Part shown: positions 1 to 8,124 of the stretch, one piece after another | How the letters are laid out: each line of letters begins with the position of its first letter | Position numbering within the stretch: the stretch's first letter is position 1 | DNA from: Tissierellia bacterium | GTDB lineage: Bacteria > Bacillota > Clostridia > Tissierellales > Peptoniphilaceae | Reading direction: 5' to 3' | Assembly: GCA_012519495.1 (NCBI GenBank) | Contig: JAAYQA010000056.1 | Coordinates: 1 to 35,978 of the forward strand | Length of the DNA stretch: 35,978 nt | Notes under the pieces: generated by a model | What the model saw: only the letters and a program-made list of their open reading frames with translations | Told to the model about the DNA's origin: nothing | Databases searched by the model: none | Position numbers and translations under genes: made by a program

Positions 1-14
1 GCCCGCCCGAGAGG

Positions 15-911
15 GTTTCCGTCCCCTTTCGGGGTTTTGTTTTGTCTAATTCGGTAGTATGCGCGAAGTCTTGCAAGGTACTGCGGCTATGTTTCCGTCC
101 CCTTTCGGGGTTTTGTTTTGTCTAATGCGATTTTGACGGGTTTTAAGAGGTTTTCTCAATAGTTTCCGTCCCCTTTCGGGGTTTTGTTTTGTCTAATAAG
201 AGCACAGAAACAAGGGCATCGGCACCGCGTTTCCGTCCCCTTTCGGGGTTTTGTTTTGTCTAATGATAGCTGAAGATATGGTTATCGAGGCGTCATCGCC
301 GTTTCCGTCCCCTTTCGGGGTTTTGTTTTGTCTAATGGAACAATGAAAATTACTACAGGAAAAATCGAGTTTCCGTCCCCTTTCGGGGTTTTGTTTTGTC
401 TAATATTATCTTTTACTCTCTTAATTTTTTGCTTTTTGCGTTTCCGTCCCCTTTCGGGGTTTTGTTTTGTCTAATCAGACGGCGTATCCGGTCGTATCAC
501 ACCGGATGACCGGTTTCCGTCCCCTTTCGGGGTTTTGTTTTGTCTAATGAAGAGTGGCGAAAAGACGAATCAAAAACCTTGGTGGTTTCCGTCCCCTTTC
601 GGGGTTTTGTTTTGTCTAATAGGGATTGGCACTGCAACGATCCGAACGCTCGCCGCGTTTCCGTCCCCTTTCGGGGTTTTGTTTTGTCTAATACTCACCG
701 TGCGTAATTTAATGGCAACTCATTACGAAAAGTTTCCGTCCCCTTTCGGGGTTTTGTTTTGTCTAATCATATCGGAAAACTGGCTCGATTTACCAACAAA
801 GTTTCCGTCCCCTTTCGGGGTTTTGTTTTGTCTAATCGACTGGATCTATGACCGTTTATTTTTCGTATTCGACGAGTTTCCGTCCCCTTTCGGGGTTTTG
901 TTTTGTCTAAT
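15..911 (-). CRISPR. CRISPR array, 13 repeats / 12 spacers (type III-A associated)
   Basis: Thirteen apparently identical 36-nt repeats start at 15, 91, 162, 229, 301, 369, 440, 513, 585, 657, 732, 801 and 876. The 12 spacers are 40, 35, 31, 36, 32, 35, 37, 36, 36, 39, 33 and 39 nt. On the minus strand each repeat begins ATTAGACAAAAC, contains the hairpin CCCC-GAAA-GGGG and ends ACGGAAAC. The GAAAC end, and a hairpin lying just before the last 8 nt, are what Cas6-processed type III repeats show, so I infer leftward transcription with ACGGAAAC as the 8-nt 5' crRNA tag. The leader would then be the 100 nt between csm5 and the array. No degenerate terminal repeat is seen and bases 1-14 look like part of another spacer, so the array probably continues beyond the left edge. 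Spacer targets cannot be named without a search. Confidence 0.97.
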
Positions 912-1011
912 CCCGCCGCTTAGAATGTGGTTATTCACGCATGTATACGCGCAAAATCGGAGCAAGCTAACTTCATAACGAAAACAAAGAAACTGCGCAG
1001 CGAAAAAAGAC
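912..1011 (-). promoter_or_regulatory. Probable CRISPR leader with weak internal promoter
   Basis: These 100 nt separate the csm5 stop codon from the first repeat in the inferred direction of transcription. On the minus strand a weak promoter-like pair, TTAGCT (970-965) - 17 nt - TATACA (947-942), would start transcription about 24 nt before the first repeat. A T6 run follows csm5, but the only hairpin before it is about 4 bp and AT-rich, so no terminator blocks read-through from the cas operon. The array could be transcribed from this promoter, from the cas promoter, or both. Confidence 0.45.
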
Positions 1012-2151
1012 TCAAATATTGATTTCATGCGATCGGCTCAAATCGAGACTTACTCTTCCCATTTCGACATAGTCATTTTCGATGGTGGTTAATTTCAACA
1101 GCTTGGGAGAGAATCCCCACTTCTTTGCAGAACCAAGGTGCTTGCCTCTCTTGAATTTTTCATGCATCAGTTTTTCAGCAATTTCTGCGGATTTCCGATA
1201 AATTTCATCCTCATTTTCGTCCATCAGATACTCGTACAACACCGTTTTTGTGTAAAATCCGGATCCACCTCCCAGATAAAAATGGGAACCATATGGCGCG
1301 TATTCTTCTTCAAAGTATTGTAAAAAAGCCAGTTCGTAATTCTCATGATACAAATCAATTCTCTCTTGCAGATCATTAAGCGAAAAATGGCGGCTTAGTC
1401 CCAATCGATCAGTGTCGATAGATATCCTGAAATGAAGTTCGGCCCCTTTTTTTATCGACTCCCGCCAAAGAGGTATTTTTTGCTTCTTTGGTTGAAACTC
1501 TGTTGACGATAAATCCGCTTTATCTGCTATTACAATTTGATCCAATGACAATCGTTCGCTGTCACTTACTGATAATCCCCTCATGCGATCATGAGATGTC
1601 TGCTTACTCGAAAAGTATTTGTCTTCCAGTCGGGCACTTTCTTGCGCCATTTGTTTTGCAACTTTGTTTTGCTTATATGCACTCCTGTAGAATTCATTTG
1701 CCATATGGTTAAGGGTTTTTTCTTTTGCTTGTTTGTCATTCTGGATCTGATAGGAAAGAAAAATCGTCCTTAATGCACCTTTCAGCGATGAACCGGGCAC
1801 ATAAGGAAAACCGAAACCATCTTTTACGCAGCACATAATATCACGCATATTTCTATATGCATTTTTCTGGAATGGGAATCCGTATTTTTCCCATTGACGG
1901 ATTTTTTCTTCCTGCAAACCCATATCAGAAAGCATCTGCCTCATTTCAAACCGATTCGTCTTTCCGAGCAGAAAAGAATACAACGATTCTCTTTGTCTGC
2001 TTGTTAAGTCACGCATCATCCTCGGAATATCCAATACCGACAGGCGTTGTTTCTTTTCGTCATACCAGAGTTCTCTTTTTGGTATCTGCGTTCCCGCACC
2101 GATATGAACCGGTCCTTCACATCGCAGCACGACATCAAAATGTTTTATCAT
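1012..2151 (-). CDS. csm5: Csm5, type III-A effector RAMP subunit
   Basis: 379 residues. Csm5 is a RAMP (RRM-fold) subunit at the head end of the Csm interference complex and is needed for crRNA 3'-end maturation and complex assembly. The N-terminus has the RAMP beta-strand and glycine loop (residues 14-20, GPVHIGA). A second RAMP signature near residues 119-127, PGSSLKGAL, is shared with Csm3, and a glycine-rich GGGSGF segment lies in the C-terminal half. The length suits the family. The start lies 1 nt past the csm4 stop (TGA-T-ATG), so the two are translationally coupled. It is the last cas gene before the array. Assignment rests on motif, length and position (csm1-2-3-4-5 order). Confidence 0.93.
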   Translation of the reverse strand: MIKHFDVVLRCEGPVHIGAGTQIPKRELWYDEKKQRLSVLDIPRMMRDLTSRQRESLYSFLLGKTNRFEMRQMLSDMGLQEEKIRQWEKYGFPFQKNAYRNMRDIMCCVKDGFGFPYVPGSSLKGALRTIFLSYQIQNDKQAKEKTLNHMANEFYRSAYKQNKVAKQMAQESARLEDKYFSSKQTSHDRMRGLSVSDSERLSLDQIVIADKADLSSTEFQPKKQKIPLWRESIKKGAELHFRISIDTDRLGLSRHFSLNDLQERIDLYHENYELAFLQYFEEEYAPYGSHFYLGGGSGFYTKTVLYEYLMDENEDEIYRKSAEIAEKLMHEKFKRGKHLGSAKKWGFSPKLLKLTTIENDYVEMGRVSLDLSRSHEINI

Positions 2152-2152
2152 A

Positions 2153-3103
2153 TCACATCAGCTCCATCCACAGCGGCGATGCATACCGAAATACCGGATG
2201 TGTTCCATTCCCGCCCACATCAAAAATATCACCTGAAAACGGCCTTTCAAAGCAGGAACCGGAAAGATAGAGGAAAAAGTCTTTTTTTCGTACATTTTCC
2301 TTCGCATAATCGGGCGACTGAATAAAGCCGGAACGCTTGCCTACTATTGTTTCCTTTCGTCCCTGTATTGATGCACATTCCTCTTTTCGGGGAAAACCGG
2401 CACTAAGCATCATGAACAATCTGTCACGCTCCACGCATTTCATCTGCGGTTCCAGAATTTTCCATTCGCTTGGACTTGCATCGATAACTTCGTAGTCGAA
2501 ACGCCCCAGTCCGATGGTTCTTTTTCCACCGATTCCTTCAAAACTCAGATCATCGACAAGTGCTAAGATCTCACTTCTTACTTCATCGTCACTACAATAG
2601 AGTATGAAATACAAGCCGCTACCTTCTGAAAACTGGAATAGCCCAATTCGAAAAGGCTGGCTGTCGTTACGAAGAGAAACGGCATGTCTTGTAAGATATT
2701 CACCGATTCTTTCAAAATGAGTCAGTTCTTTCTCGGGTTCCATCTCCCCATGCAAAAAGGCAGGGAACAGTGCTGACGGAATGAATGACAGCTTCTTCAA
2801 CGATTTTTTTTGGATAGCATTCCCCTCTTTTTTAAGAGTCAGACGCATCACCGGTTTCGGCAGGTACCATTTGTTTTCCATATAGGGAAATGTATCGGAT
2901 AAGCGTAATGTCCCGTTTTTTACACTTGCCACCAGCTGTTCCGCCAATCGCTCTCCCTCCGGGGTCTTCAAGGCTTGCTGGTACAATGATGAAAACAGGC
3001 GATCCGCGCCGATTGTCATTTCAGATGTGGCTAACCGGCCTTTTCCAAAATGCACCGGGGTGCGAAATGCCAGTTTAATCAGCAAATAATTCGTTGATTT
3101 CAT
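2153..3103 (-). CDS. csm4: Csm4, type III-A effector RAMP subunit
   Basis: 316 residues. Csm4 is the RAMP protein that binds the 5' handle of the crRNA and contacts Cas10/Csm1. The N-terminus carries the usual RAMP strand and loop (TPVHFGKGRL) followed by the Csm4-typical segment in which an ADRLFSSLYQ helix appears. A glycine-rich GIGGKRTIGLGRF loop lies in the second half, as expected for a Cas5/Csm4-type RAMP. I chose the ATG at 3103, which has GGAGGG about 8 nt upstream. An in-frame Met 26 codons earlier lacks a comparable site and would lie well inside csm3. The gene overlaps the csm3 3' end by 29 nt. Confidence 0.93.
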   Translation of the reverse strand: MKSTNYLLIKLAFRTPVHFGKGRLATSEMTIGADRLFSSLYQQALKTPEGERLAEQLVASVKNGTLRLSDTFPYMENKWYLPKPVMRLTLKKEGNAIQKKSLKKLSFIPSALFPAFLHGEMEPEKELTHFERIGEYLTRHAVSLRNDSQPFRIGLFQFSEGSGLYFILYCSDDEVRSEILALVDDLSFEGIGGKRTIGLGRFDYEVIDASPSEWKILEPQMKCVERDRLFMMLSAGFPRKEECASIQGRKETIVGKRSGFIQSPDYAKENVRKKDFFLYLSGSCFERPFSGDIFDVGGNGTHPVFRYASPLWMELM

Positions 3104-3722
3104 TGAAAAACCCTCCGGGCAAAGGATCTTCTTCACCATGCAATGGATCGATGTCCATGTCAACAAACTGCACGCGACCACTGCCTCTGGTTCCGTGCCC
3201 GCCCAAATAGTCGTAAGACAACAACTTGAACCCCAAGCGGAGCGTTTCCATATCTTCTATTATTTCCTCCAGCCGCTCTGTACGGTAAATGATTTCCAGT
3301 TCGAAAACGCTTCCTCGTATCACGCGTTCAATCTGTCGGGGATTTGCTTCGGCTGTCAGACGTTTAATCGTGTTTTCATACTTTGCCTCTGTGGGTCCGT
3401 TTGCACCGGCATTCAGCAGCTCCTGTAAATTTGACAACAGGGAATCCCGGAAAATCAATCGACCCATTTGCTCCACGGAACCGAATAAGCGAGAAATAAT
3501 CTCTCCGTCTTCTTCAATCGGAACAACGCCTCCGTTTAATTCTCTTGAAAGTAAAGACCGCATTTTCCCCTTCAAGCTGCTTCCGGGTATGATCGGTAGA
3601 TTTGTCAATTCGTCTCGAACAACCGGCGAATCGATTGCGCCGATTGCAGAAAATTCGCTGCCCCCTCCTATATGCAAACCCGATTGCAAAAGAATCTTTC
3701 CCGTAATTTCATACATAGCCAT
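3075..3722 (-). CDS. csm3: Csm3, crRNA-guided RNase backbone subunit
   Basis: 215 residues. Csm3 forms the multi-copy backbone of the Csm complex and cuts target RNA at 6-nt intervals. The active-site aspartate of characterised Csm3 proteins (position 32-33 in the family) matches D31 in the AIGAIDSPVV loop here, so target-RNA cleavage is predicted to be intact. The G-rich RAMP loop (LHIGGG, residues 16-21), the PGSSLKGKMRSLL signature and a C-terminal GGHGTRGSGRVQF segment are all present. The chosen ATG has AAGGTGAG just upstream. It starts 4 nt after csm2. Confidence 0.96.
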   Translation of the reverse strand: MAMYEITGKILLQSGLHIGGGSEFSAIGAIDSPVVRDELTNLPIIPGSSLKGKMRSLLSRELNGGVVPIEEDGEIISRLFGSVEQMGRLIFRDSLLSNLQELLNAGANGPTEAKYENTIKRLTAEANPRQIERVIRGSVFELEIIYRTERLEEIIEDMETLRLGFKLLSYDYLGGHGTRGSGRVQFVDMDIDPLHGEEDPLPGGFFNEINELFAD

Positions 3723-3726
3723 GCTC

Positions 3727-4089
3727 TCACCTTCCTTCTGATTCGAAATAAAACTTGTGAAATCCTACCAACGATTCCATATATCGACAGAATTGCTCTA
3801 ATCGACTTTTGCTGTTACCAATCGCTTTCATCACTGTCATCAGTTCCGCTTTTTCAATAAACTCTTTCACTTCCTGATCACGTCCAGCTTCATAGGCGAA
3901 GCGCATGCGGGTGTAGGCGACGCGTTCCTGCATTTCTTCAGATAATACATCGCCCTCTTGTCTGCTCATATCAAAAAGAAAATTGGTCAGAGAAAGAAGA
4001 TTCCGCAGTTTGTTGGTTGTGATTCCTTTTTTCCTGTTTTTTTGCAGTGAAGTGATCACAGCTTCTGCCTTTTCAACGCATTTTTTCAT
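3727..4089 (-). CDS. csm2: Csm2, small alpha-helical subunit
   Basis: 120 residues. Csm2 is the small, all-helical subunit that lines the belly of the Csm complex next to target RNA. The sequence is helical and basic, with the family-typical stretch TTNKLRNLLSLTN followed by RMRFAYEAGRD and an acidic VKEF helix. The length is usual for the family. It starts 2 nt after csm1, with AGGATTAAAG before the ATG. Csm2 proteins diverge fast, so the call also leans on its place between csm1 and csm3. Confidence 0.92.
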   Translation of the reverse strand: MKKCVEKAEAVITSLQKNRKKGITTNKLRNLLSLTNFLFDMSRQEGDVLSEEMQERVAYTRMRFAYEAGRDQEVKEFIEKAELMTVMKAIGNSKSRLEQFCRYMESLVGFHKFYFESEGR

Positions 4090-4091
4090 CT

Positions 4092-6398
4092 TTAATCCTT
4101 TCTGTGCATATAAACATATAACAAGATCGCCGTTGCCATTTTTTTCGATTCGACATCATCCCGAACGATTCGGTACAGTTCTTTGGAAAAGTTCTCATGA
4201 CGCTCCAGCAAATCGTTATTCTTTGATACGGGACGCAATCGACCTAACAGATACGCCATCCTTGCAATATGGATCGGTTGATCTCTTTTCACTATAAGTG
4301 CATAGATCCGATACAATAGAGCGGTCCTTTGTTCATTGTTTGCCTGATCCGTATTCATAAAATATGTCTGCAGTGTTTGATAATGCCTTCCGATCACATC
4401 TTCTACAAATACGGGCCATGTATATACATGGTCTTTACTAAACAAAGCAATACTGTTTTTTCCGTCCATTTGTTTTGCCCGATCTTCCAAACGGCCAACT
4501 TCCTCGGCCATAGCCGCGATCGGGTATTTAGGCGGAAACAGGCCAATCCCGCCACTGACGGTCATACTGCCGATAGTAAAGTCTTTAAAGCTCAGATACA
4601 GATCAATCGAGAATCCAATGATATCATCCCATGCTCCAGTAATAAAAAGGTCATCTCCTCCTGCGTAGACAACCGCTGCGTTTCTTGGGCGCTTCGTATT
4701 CGTACCATCCAGATGGAATGCTCCTTCACGAAGCAAGGAATTGATGTGTTTCTTGAAATACTCTGAAACAAGTCTGGATAACATGGAGGTTCTTGAAAGG
4801 GTTTGATACTTGGTTTCGTTATTACGGACAAATCCGGAAATAAAGCTCTCTCCCATATTGTCAACGTCTGCCCGCAGCACTCCCAGACGTTTCACCCCAT
4901 GTGCTTTATTGGCTAATTCTCCAAATGTGTCCGCCGAATGATAATCCCCTACCCAGATTGGTGTTGCAACCGAACGCCCCATATAGCGTCGGTTCTTTGT
5001 GTAAATCTGTTCCTTGTCTTTCTGTATGTCTGCAATTTGTAAACGATAGTCTTTTTCTGTCTGTAATGCGCGTCCTTCCGGTAAAGGAAGACCGCTTTCT
5101 GATTGCTGATCTTTACTGACAGTAAAGAAGTCCTCTTTAAGTATAGACGCGGACATTTTTTCGATCCGCCGGCACAATGAACAGTGATTCTCTTCGTCCA
5201 AACGATCCGTGCGCTGACACACAATACATTCCCTGCTTCGTTCCTCCATGGGTTCCTCATTCAACTGTTGCAATATGGTAAGCGGGTATCGGTTTACTTT
5301 TGATTCAGATACACGATGAGAGGCTTCTCTGAAAATCTGCTGATAACTTCCTTCGGGTATATTTTTGAGCGAATTCGGTGAACAGTGTGCAAAACCCAAA
5401 CCGAGATACAAATCAATATCAAACAATTCAATGAGCCAATCATTCATATCTTTATGGAAGTCTTGAATGATCTCCTTCGTCTTTTCCGTATTGGCGACGA
5501 GCAAGTAACTGTGCCCACCACCGGAATACAGCAGATTGGATCTAAAGAGAGAAAGTCGATTCAACAAAAGATCATTCATGTATTCCAGCATGATATCCAA
5601 GTAGAAGGAGCGGGATCGTAGTCCTTTCAAGGCGCCCTTTGATGCGATGGTATAGATGAATTTTTGTATCCCTGACAAATCCATGGAAATCAGGAGGAAA
5701 CATTCGTTTGTATCCATCGAGGTATTGTATGAAAACAACGCATCTTTGTAATCGTCGATCTTGTTATGATCAAAATAGTCATACAGGGCCAGTGCGATAC
5801 ATGCTGTGAGTTTTGAATGATCATATAGGGATATATCTTTTCGTTCCTGGGTGGATGTTGAACTTGGTATGTATGACCATACTGCTTCCAATAGTTGGAG
5901 AGTGGAGTTAACATATTCCTTCTCGTGTACATCTTTTGTTATATGTTCCTTGATCCGAGTCAGAATTTTGCCGTAGTGTGCTTCATTCATTCCCTTCCCA
6001 TGAGAAACCGGATACTGTATCTTCAGATCATCGAATTCAATCTGATCATAACAAAGCTGTGCATCATTCTGATTCAGGATATTAAAGATACTGTCCAGTT
6101 TTGCATGGCGATCAAATCCATATGCTCCGTCTTCCTGTTTCCTCCTGTCAATTCCCGCAGATATATTGTCTGCATAATACGTAATATAAGCCAGATTGTC
6201 TTTTGATAAAGACGCTGATTTTAACTGTGCTGCATGATGATACCGGACTTGATCCAAAACTGCCTTGTTCATATTGGCTTCCTTCAAAAATTCATAACCG
6301 GTTTCCTGATGCCTCCTTTGATCATTGTGACGATATATTAGTTTTCCGATGTCATGTAATAATGCACCGTTACAAAGATCAATCTTTTTTTGCTCCAT
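4092..6398 (-). CDS. csm1: Cas10/Csm1, large subunit with HD and GGDD domains
   Basis: 768 residues. Cas10 is the signature protein of type III systems: target RNA binding switches on its palm domain, which makes cyclic oligoadenylates, and often its HD ssDNase. An N-terminal HD domain is visible with H15-D16 (LLHDIGKL), HH at 54-55 and D76. A zinc ribbon has C391-x2-C394 and C406-x2-C409. The palm catalytic GGDD is at 580-583, preceded by an acidic DVDNMGES segment near 511-518. Both catalytic centres therefore look intact. The start at 6398 has AAGGAG 7 nt upstream; an in-frame Met 13 codons earlier lies further inside cas6. The gene overlaps the 3' end of cas6 by 20 nt. Confidence 0.97.
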   Translation of the reverse strand: MEQKKIDLCNGALLHDIGKLIYRHNDQRRHQETGYEFLKEANMNKAVLDQVRYHHAAQLKSASLSKDNLAYITYYADNISAGIDRRKQEDGAYGFDRHAKLDSIFNILNQNDAQLCYDQIEFDDLKIQYPVSHGKGMNEAHYGKILTRIKEHITKDVHEKEYVNSTLQLLEAVWSYIPSSTSTQERKDISLYDHSKLTACIALALYDYFDHNKIDDYKDALFSYNTSMDTNECFLLISMDLSGIQKFIYTIASKGALKGLRSRSFYLDIMLEYMNDLLLNRLSLFRSNLLYSGGGHSYLLVANTEKTKEIIQDFHKDMNDWLIELFDIDLYLGLGFAHCSPNSLKNIPEGSYQQIFREASHRVSESKVNRYPLTILQQLNEEPMEERSRECIVCQRTDRLDEENHCSLCRRIEKMSASILKEDFFTVSKDQQSESGLPLPEGRALQTEKDYRLQIADIQKDKEQIYTKNRRYMGRSVATPIWVGDYHSADTFGELANKAHGVKRLGVLRADVDNMGESFISGFVRNNETKYQTLSRTSMLSRLVSEYFKKHINSLLREGAFHLDGTNTKRPRNAAVVYAGGDDLFITGAWDDIIGFSIDLYLSFKDFTIGSMTVSGGIGLFPPKYPIAAMAEEVGRLEDRAKQMDGKNSIALFSKDHVYTWPVFVEDVIGRHYQTLQTYFMNTDQANNEQRTALLYRIYALIVKRDQPIHIARMAYLLGRLRPVSKNNDLLERHENFSKELYRIVRDDVESKKMATAILLYVYMHRKD

Positions 6399-7143
6399 GT
6401 GTTTGCTCCTTAATGATCTGCATTGCTCCCATCCCAAGGCCCGTTTTGATACCTACTCCACTGAATTCCCCGAAACGCAATAGCATGTTTGTAACATTTA
6501 CGAATGATTGTGGCCCATGAATCCAGATTCCAATTTCCCCTATGAATGCAGGTATGCGTATTCCCTCGATGGAATACGGGGCGGTTCGCAATCGATAGGA
6601 TCGAATTTCCAAACGTTCTGCAAAATCCTCTGGTGATACATCCGACCCGATTTTCAGATTATCTGAAAATGCATCAAATTTCATGATTAATCCGGTAAAA
6701 ATCCATTTTGCTGTTGGGAAGATTTGGTATCTTCCTTCTGATTTAAAAGAAGTCGGTGTAAGAAATGCGATCCTTACGTATCGGCCCGTTTTTGTCAATA
6801 AGTAGTTTTCAACCAATTGATCGTAGCTGTATTGCATCGTATTTGTCTTAAGCACAGAAATACTTTGCTGTGCATTTTCTATCCGGATCTGTTTGTTATT
6901 CGCAAGAATCGGATCCACCAGAGCTTCTTCGATCGGCTTTTGCAGCGCATTGATCGTCCAGTATCCGTATTCCTCCTTTCTGATAACCCACTGTGAATAA
7001 GGCTTTATGCCGGGTCCATGTAATTGATTTGCCATCTCTTCATTACAGAGTTCCATAAGTACTCCATGAAAATGGGAACCCTGATTGTAGTGTAAAGTTT
7101 TTCCTTCGTTTACTTTCAAAGTGAACACAGTGCGACTTAACAT
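6379..7143 (-). CDS. cas6: Cas6, CRISPR repeat endoribonuclease
   Basis: 254 residues. Cas6 cuts pre-crRNA at the base of the repeat hairpin, leaving an 8-nt 5' tag. The C-terminal glycine-rich loop GVGIKTGLGMGAM (about 229-241) is the family hallmark, and the N-terminal region has histidines at 18, 24 and 26, one of which may be the general base. I put the start at 7143: AGGAGG lies 4 nt upstream and a strong promoter lies between this ATG and an in-frame Met at 7239, which rules out the longer form. It is the first gene of the leftward cas operon. The hairpin CCCC-GAAA-GGGG in the neighbouring repeats is the expected substrate. Confidence 0.95.
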   Translation of the reverse strand: MLSRTVFTLKVNEGKTLHYNQGSHFHGVLMELCNEEMANQLHGPGIKPYSQWVIRKEEYGYWTINALQKPIEEALVDPILANNKQIRIENAQQSISVLKTNTMQYSYDQLVENYLLTKTGRYVRIAFLTPTSFKSEGRYQIFPTAKWIFTGLIMKFDAFSDNLKIGSDVSPEDFAERLEIRSYRLRTAPYSIEGIRIPAFIGEIGIWIHGPQSFVNVTNMLLRFGEFSGVGIKTGLGMGAMQIIKEQTHGAKKD

Positions 7144-7176
7144 AATGCCTCCTGTTTCGTTCAGTCTGTTTTTCCC

Positions 7177-7205
7177 ATCATATCGGGATTTCTTCAGCTC
7201 GTCAA
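7177..7205 (-). promoter_or_regulatory. cas operon promoter
   Basis: The minus strand reads TTGACG (7205-7200), a 17-nt spacer and TATGAT (7182-7177), each one base from consensus. Transcription would begin near 7170, giving a leader of about 27 nt with AGGAGG at 7153-7148 before the cas6 ATG. It lies just inside the hemolysin III terminator, so the cas genes form an independent unit. Confidence 0.85.
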
Positions 7206-7243
7206 CGCAAATAAAATTTGTGTTCACCAAATTGTTCATCGTG

Positions 7244-7276
7244 CAAAAAAAGCCGGTTTTTCAATTAAACCGGCTT
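7244..7276 (-). terminator. Rho-independent terminator of the hemolysin III gene
   Basis: The minus strand has AAGCCGGTTT (7276-7267), a 7-nt loop and AAACCGGCTT (7259-7250), a perfect 10-bp stem that runs into a T tract (T7 at 7251-7245). It insulates the upstream hemolysin III gene from the cas promoter. Confidence 0.9.
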
Positions 7277-7293
7277 GACTTCTATAATTAGAA

Positions 7294-7959
7294 TTACAAC
7301 GCAAACTCCATGGCTATCCCTACAAACTGCAGGGCACTGGCGAGCAGGACGAAGCCGTGCCAGATGGCGTGGTTGAAGGGGATTCTTTTGGCTTTGTAGA
7401 AGATGACGCCGAGCGTGTAGACGAGCCCGCCGGCACCCAGCCAGAGGAGAAAGGCGAGTGAGGTGGCATTGTAGATGGAGCGCAGGGTGAATACGCAGAT
7501 CCAGCCCATCAGTACGTAGATCCAGACGGAGAGTTTCCCAAATCGATCATATTTTCCGTAGGTGAGTATTTTGAAGACAATGCCCGCTGCGGCGATGGAA
7601 AAGATAACCGACAGGGTAACCACGCGTTCCAGACCGTTCAGGGCCAATAGCGCGATGGGAAAATAGCTGCCTGCGATCATCAGATAGATGGCACAGTGAT
7701 CGGCGACGCGAAGAATTTTTTTCGCGCCGGGGTGGGTGATGCCGTGATAGAGCGTCGACATGAGATACATGAGGGTTAAAAAGATCCCGTATACGGCAAA
7801 TCCCGCAATGGCGAGACGGTTTTGTGCTTTGACGGCCATTACGATGAGAAAGACGGTGGCGGCGATTCCGAAGAGCACCCCGACCCCGTGCGATACGGCA
7901 TTGGCGATCTCTTCAGCCAGTGTGTAGAGTTGTCCTTTTCTTTTCTCTGTCATTTGCAT
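7294..7959 (-). CDS. Hemolysin III / PAQR (TrhA/YqfA-type) membrane protein
   Basis: 221 residues, about seven membrane segments. The family marks are the N-terminal EIANAVSHGVG helix (Glu, Ser-His), STLYHG at the end of TM2-3, DHCAIYLMIAGSYFP, and the C-terminal NHAIWHGFVLLAS; their histidines and aspartate form the predicted metal site of the PAQR superfamily. Bacterial members are linked to membrane lipid homeostasis; a haemolytic role is not established here. AAGGAGG precedes two possible starts, ATG at 7959 (4-nt spacing) and ATG at 7953 (10-nt spacing). The choice changes two residues. It is a single-gene unit ending in a strong terminator. Confidence 0.9.
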   Translation of the reverse strand: MQMTEKRKGQLYTLAEEIANAVSHGVGVLFGIAATVFLIVMAVKAQNRLAIAGFAVYGIFLTLMYLMSTLYHGITHPGAKKILRVADHCAIYLMIAGSYFPIALLALNGLERVVTLSVIFSIAAAGIVFKILTYGKYDRFGKLSVWIYVLMGWICVFTLRSIYNATSLAFLLWLGAGGLVYTLGVIFYKAKRIPFNHAIWHGFVLLASALQFVGIAMEFAL

Positions 7960-8059
7960 GGCGCCTCCTTTTGTCTACTACTATAACACAGCCCGACTGC
8001 GCCTGCCAGAACGCCGGTTAAGGGAAAGTCATAAGAAGGTAAAAAATAAGACCGATATG

Positions 8060-8089
8060 ATTGACAAATCAATTAGATTTCTGTAGTGT
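8060..8089 (+). promoter_or_regulatory. marR operon promoter with overlapping inverted repeat
   Basis: TTGACA (8061-8066) is a perfect -35 box; 17 nt on, TAGTGT (8084-8089) is a weak -10. A perfect inverted repeat ATTGA-CAAA-TCAAT (8060-8073) covers the -35 box and is a plausible site for autorepression by the MarR protein. That role is inference. Confidence 0.55.
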
Positions 8090-8124
8090 AGTATCTGTAG
8101 TTTTACTGTAAGGAGGTAAATCGT

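Noticed and set aside
912..960. Possible 13th spacer to the right of the last repeat
   Set aside because: No repeat, even degenerate, follows it before csm5; it fits a leader better.
535..978. Plus-strand ORF of 147 residues with a repeated FPSPFGVLFCLI peptide
   Set aside because: It is a translation of the CRISPR repeats; the peptide repeats because the DNA repeats, with spacers in between.
7144..7239. Upstream extension of cas6 by 32 codons
   Set aside because: The extension contains the cas promoter, while AGGAGG sits directly before the ATG at 7143.
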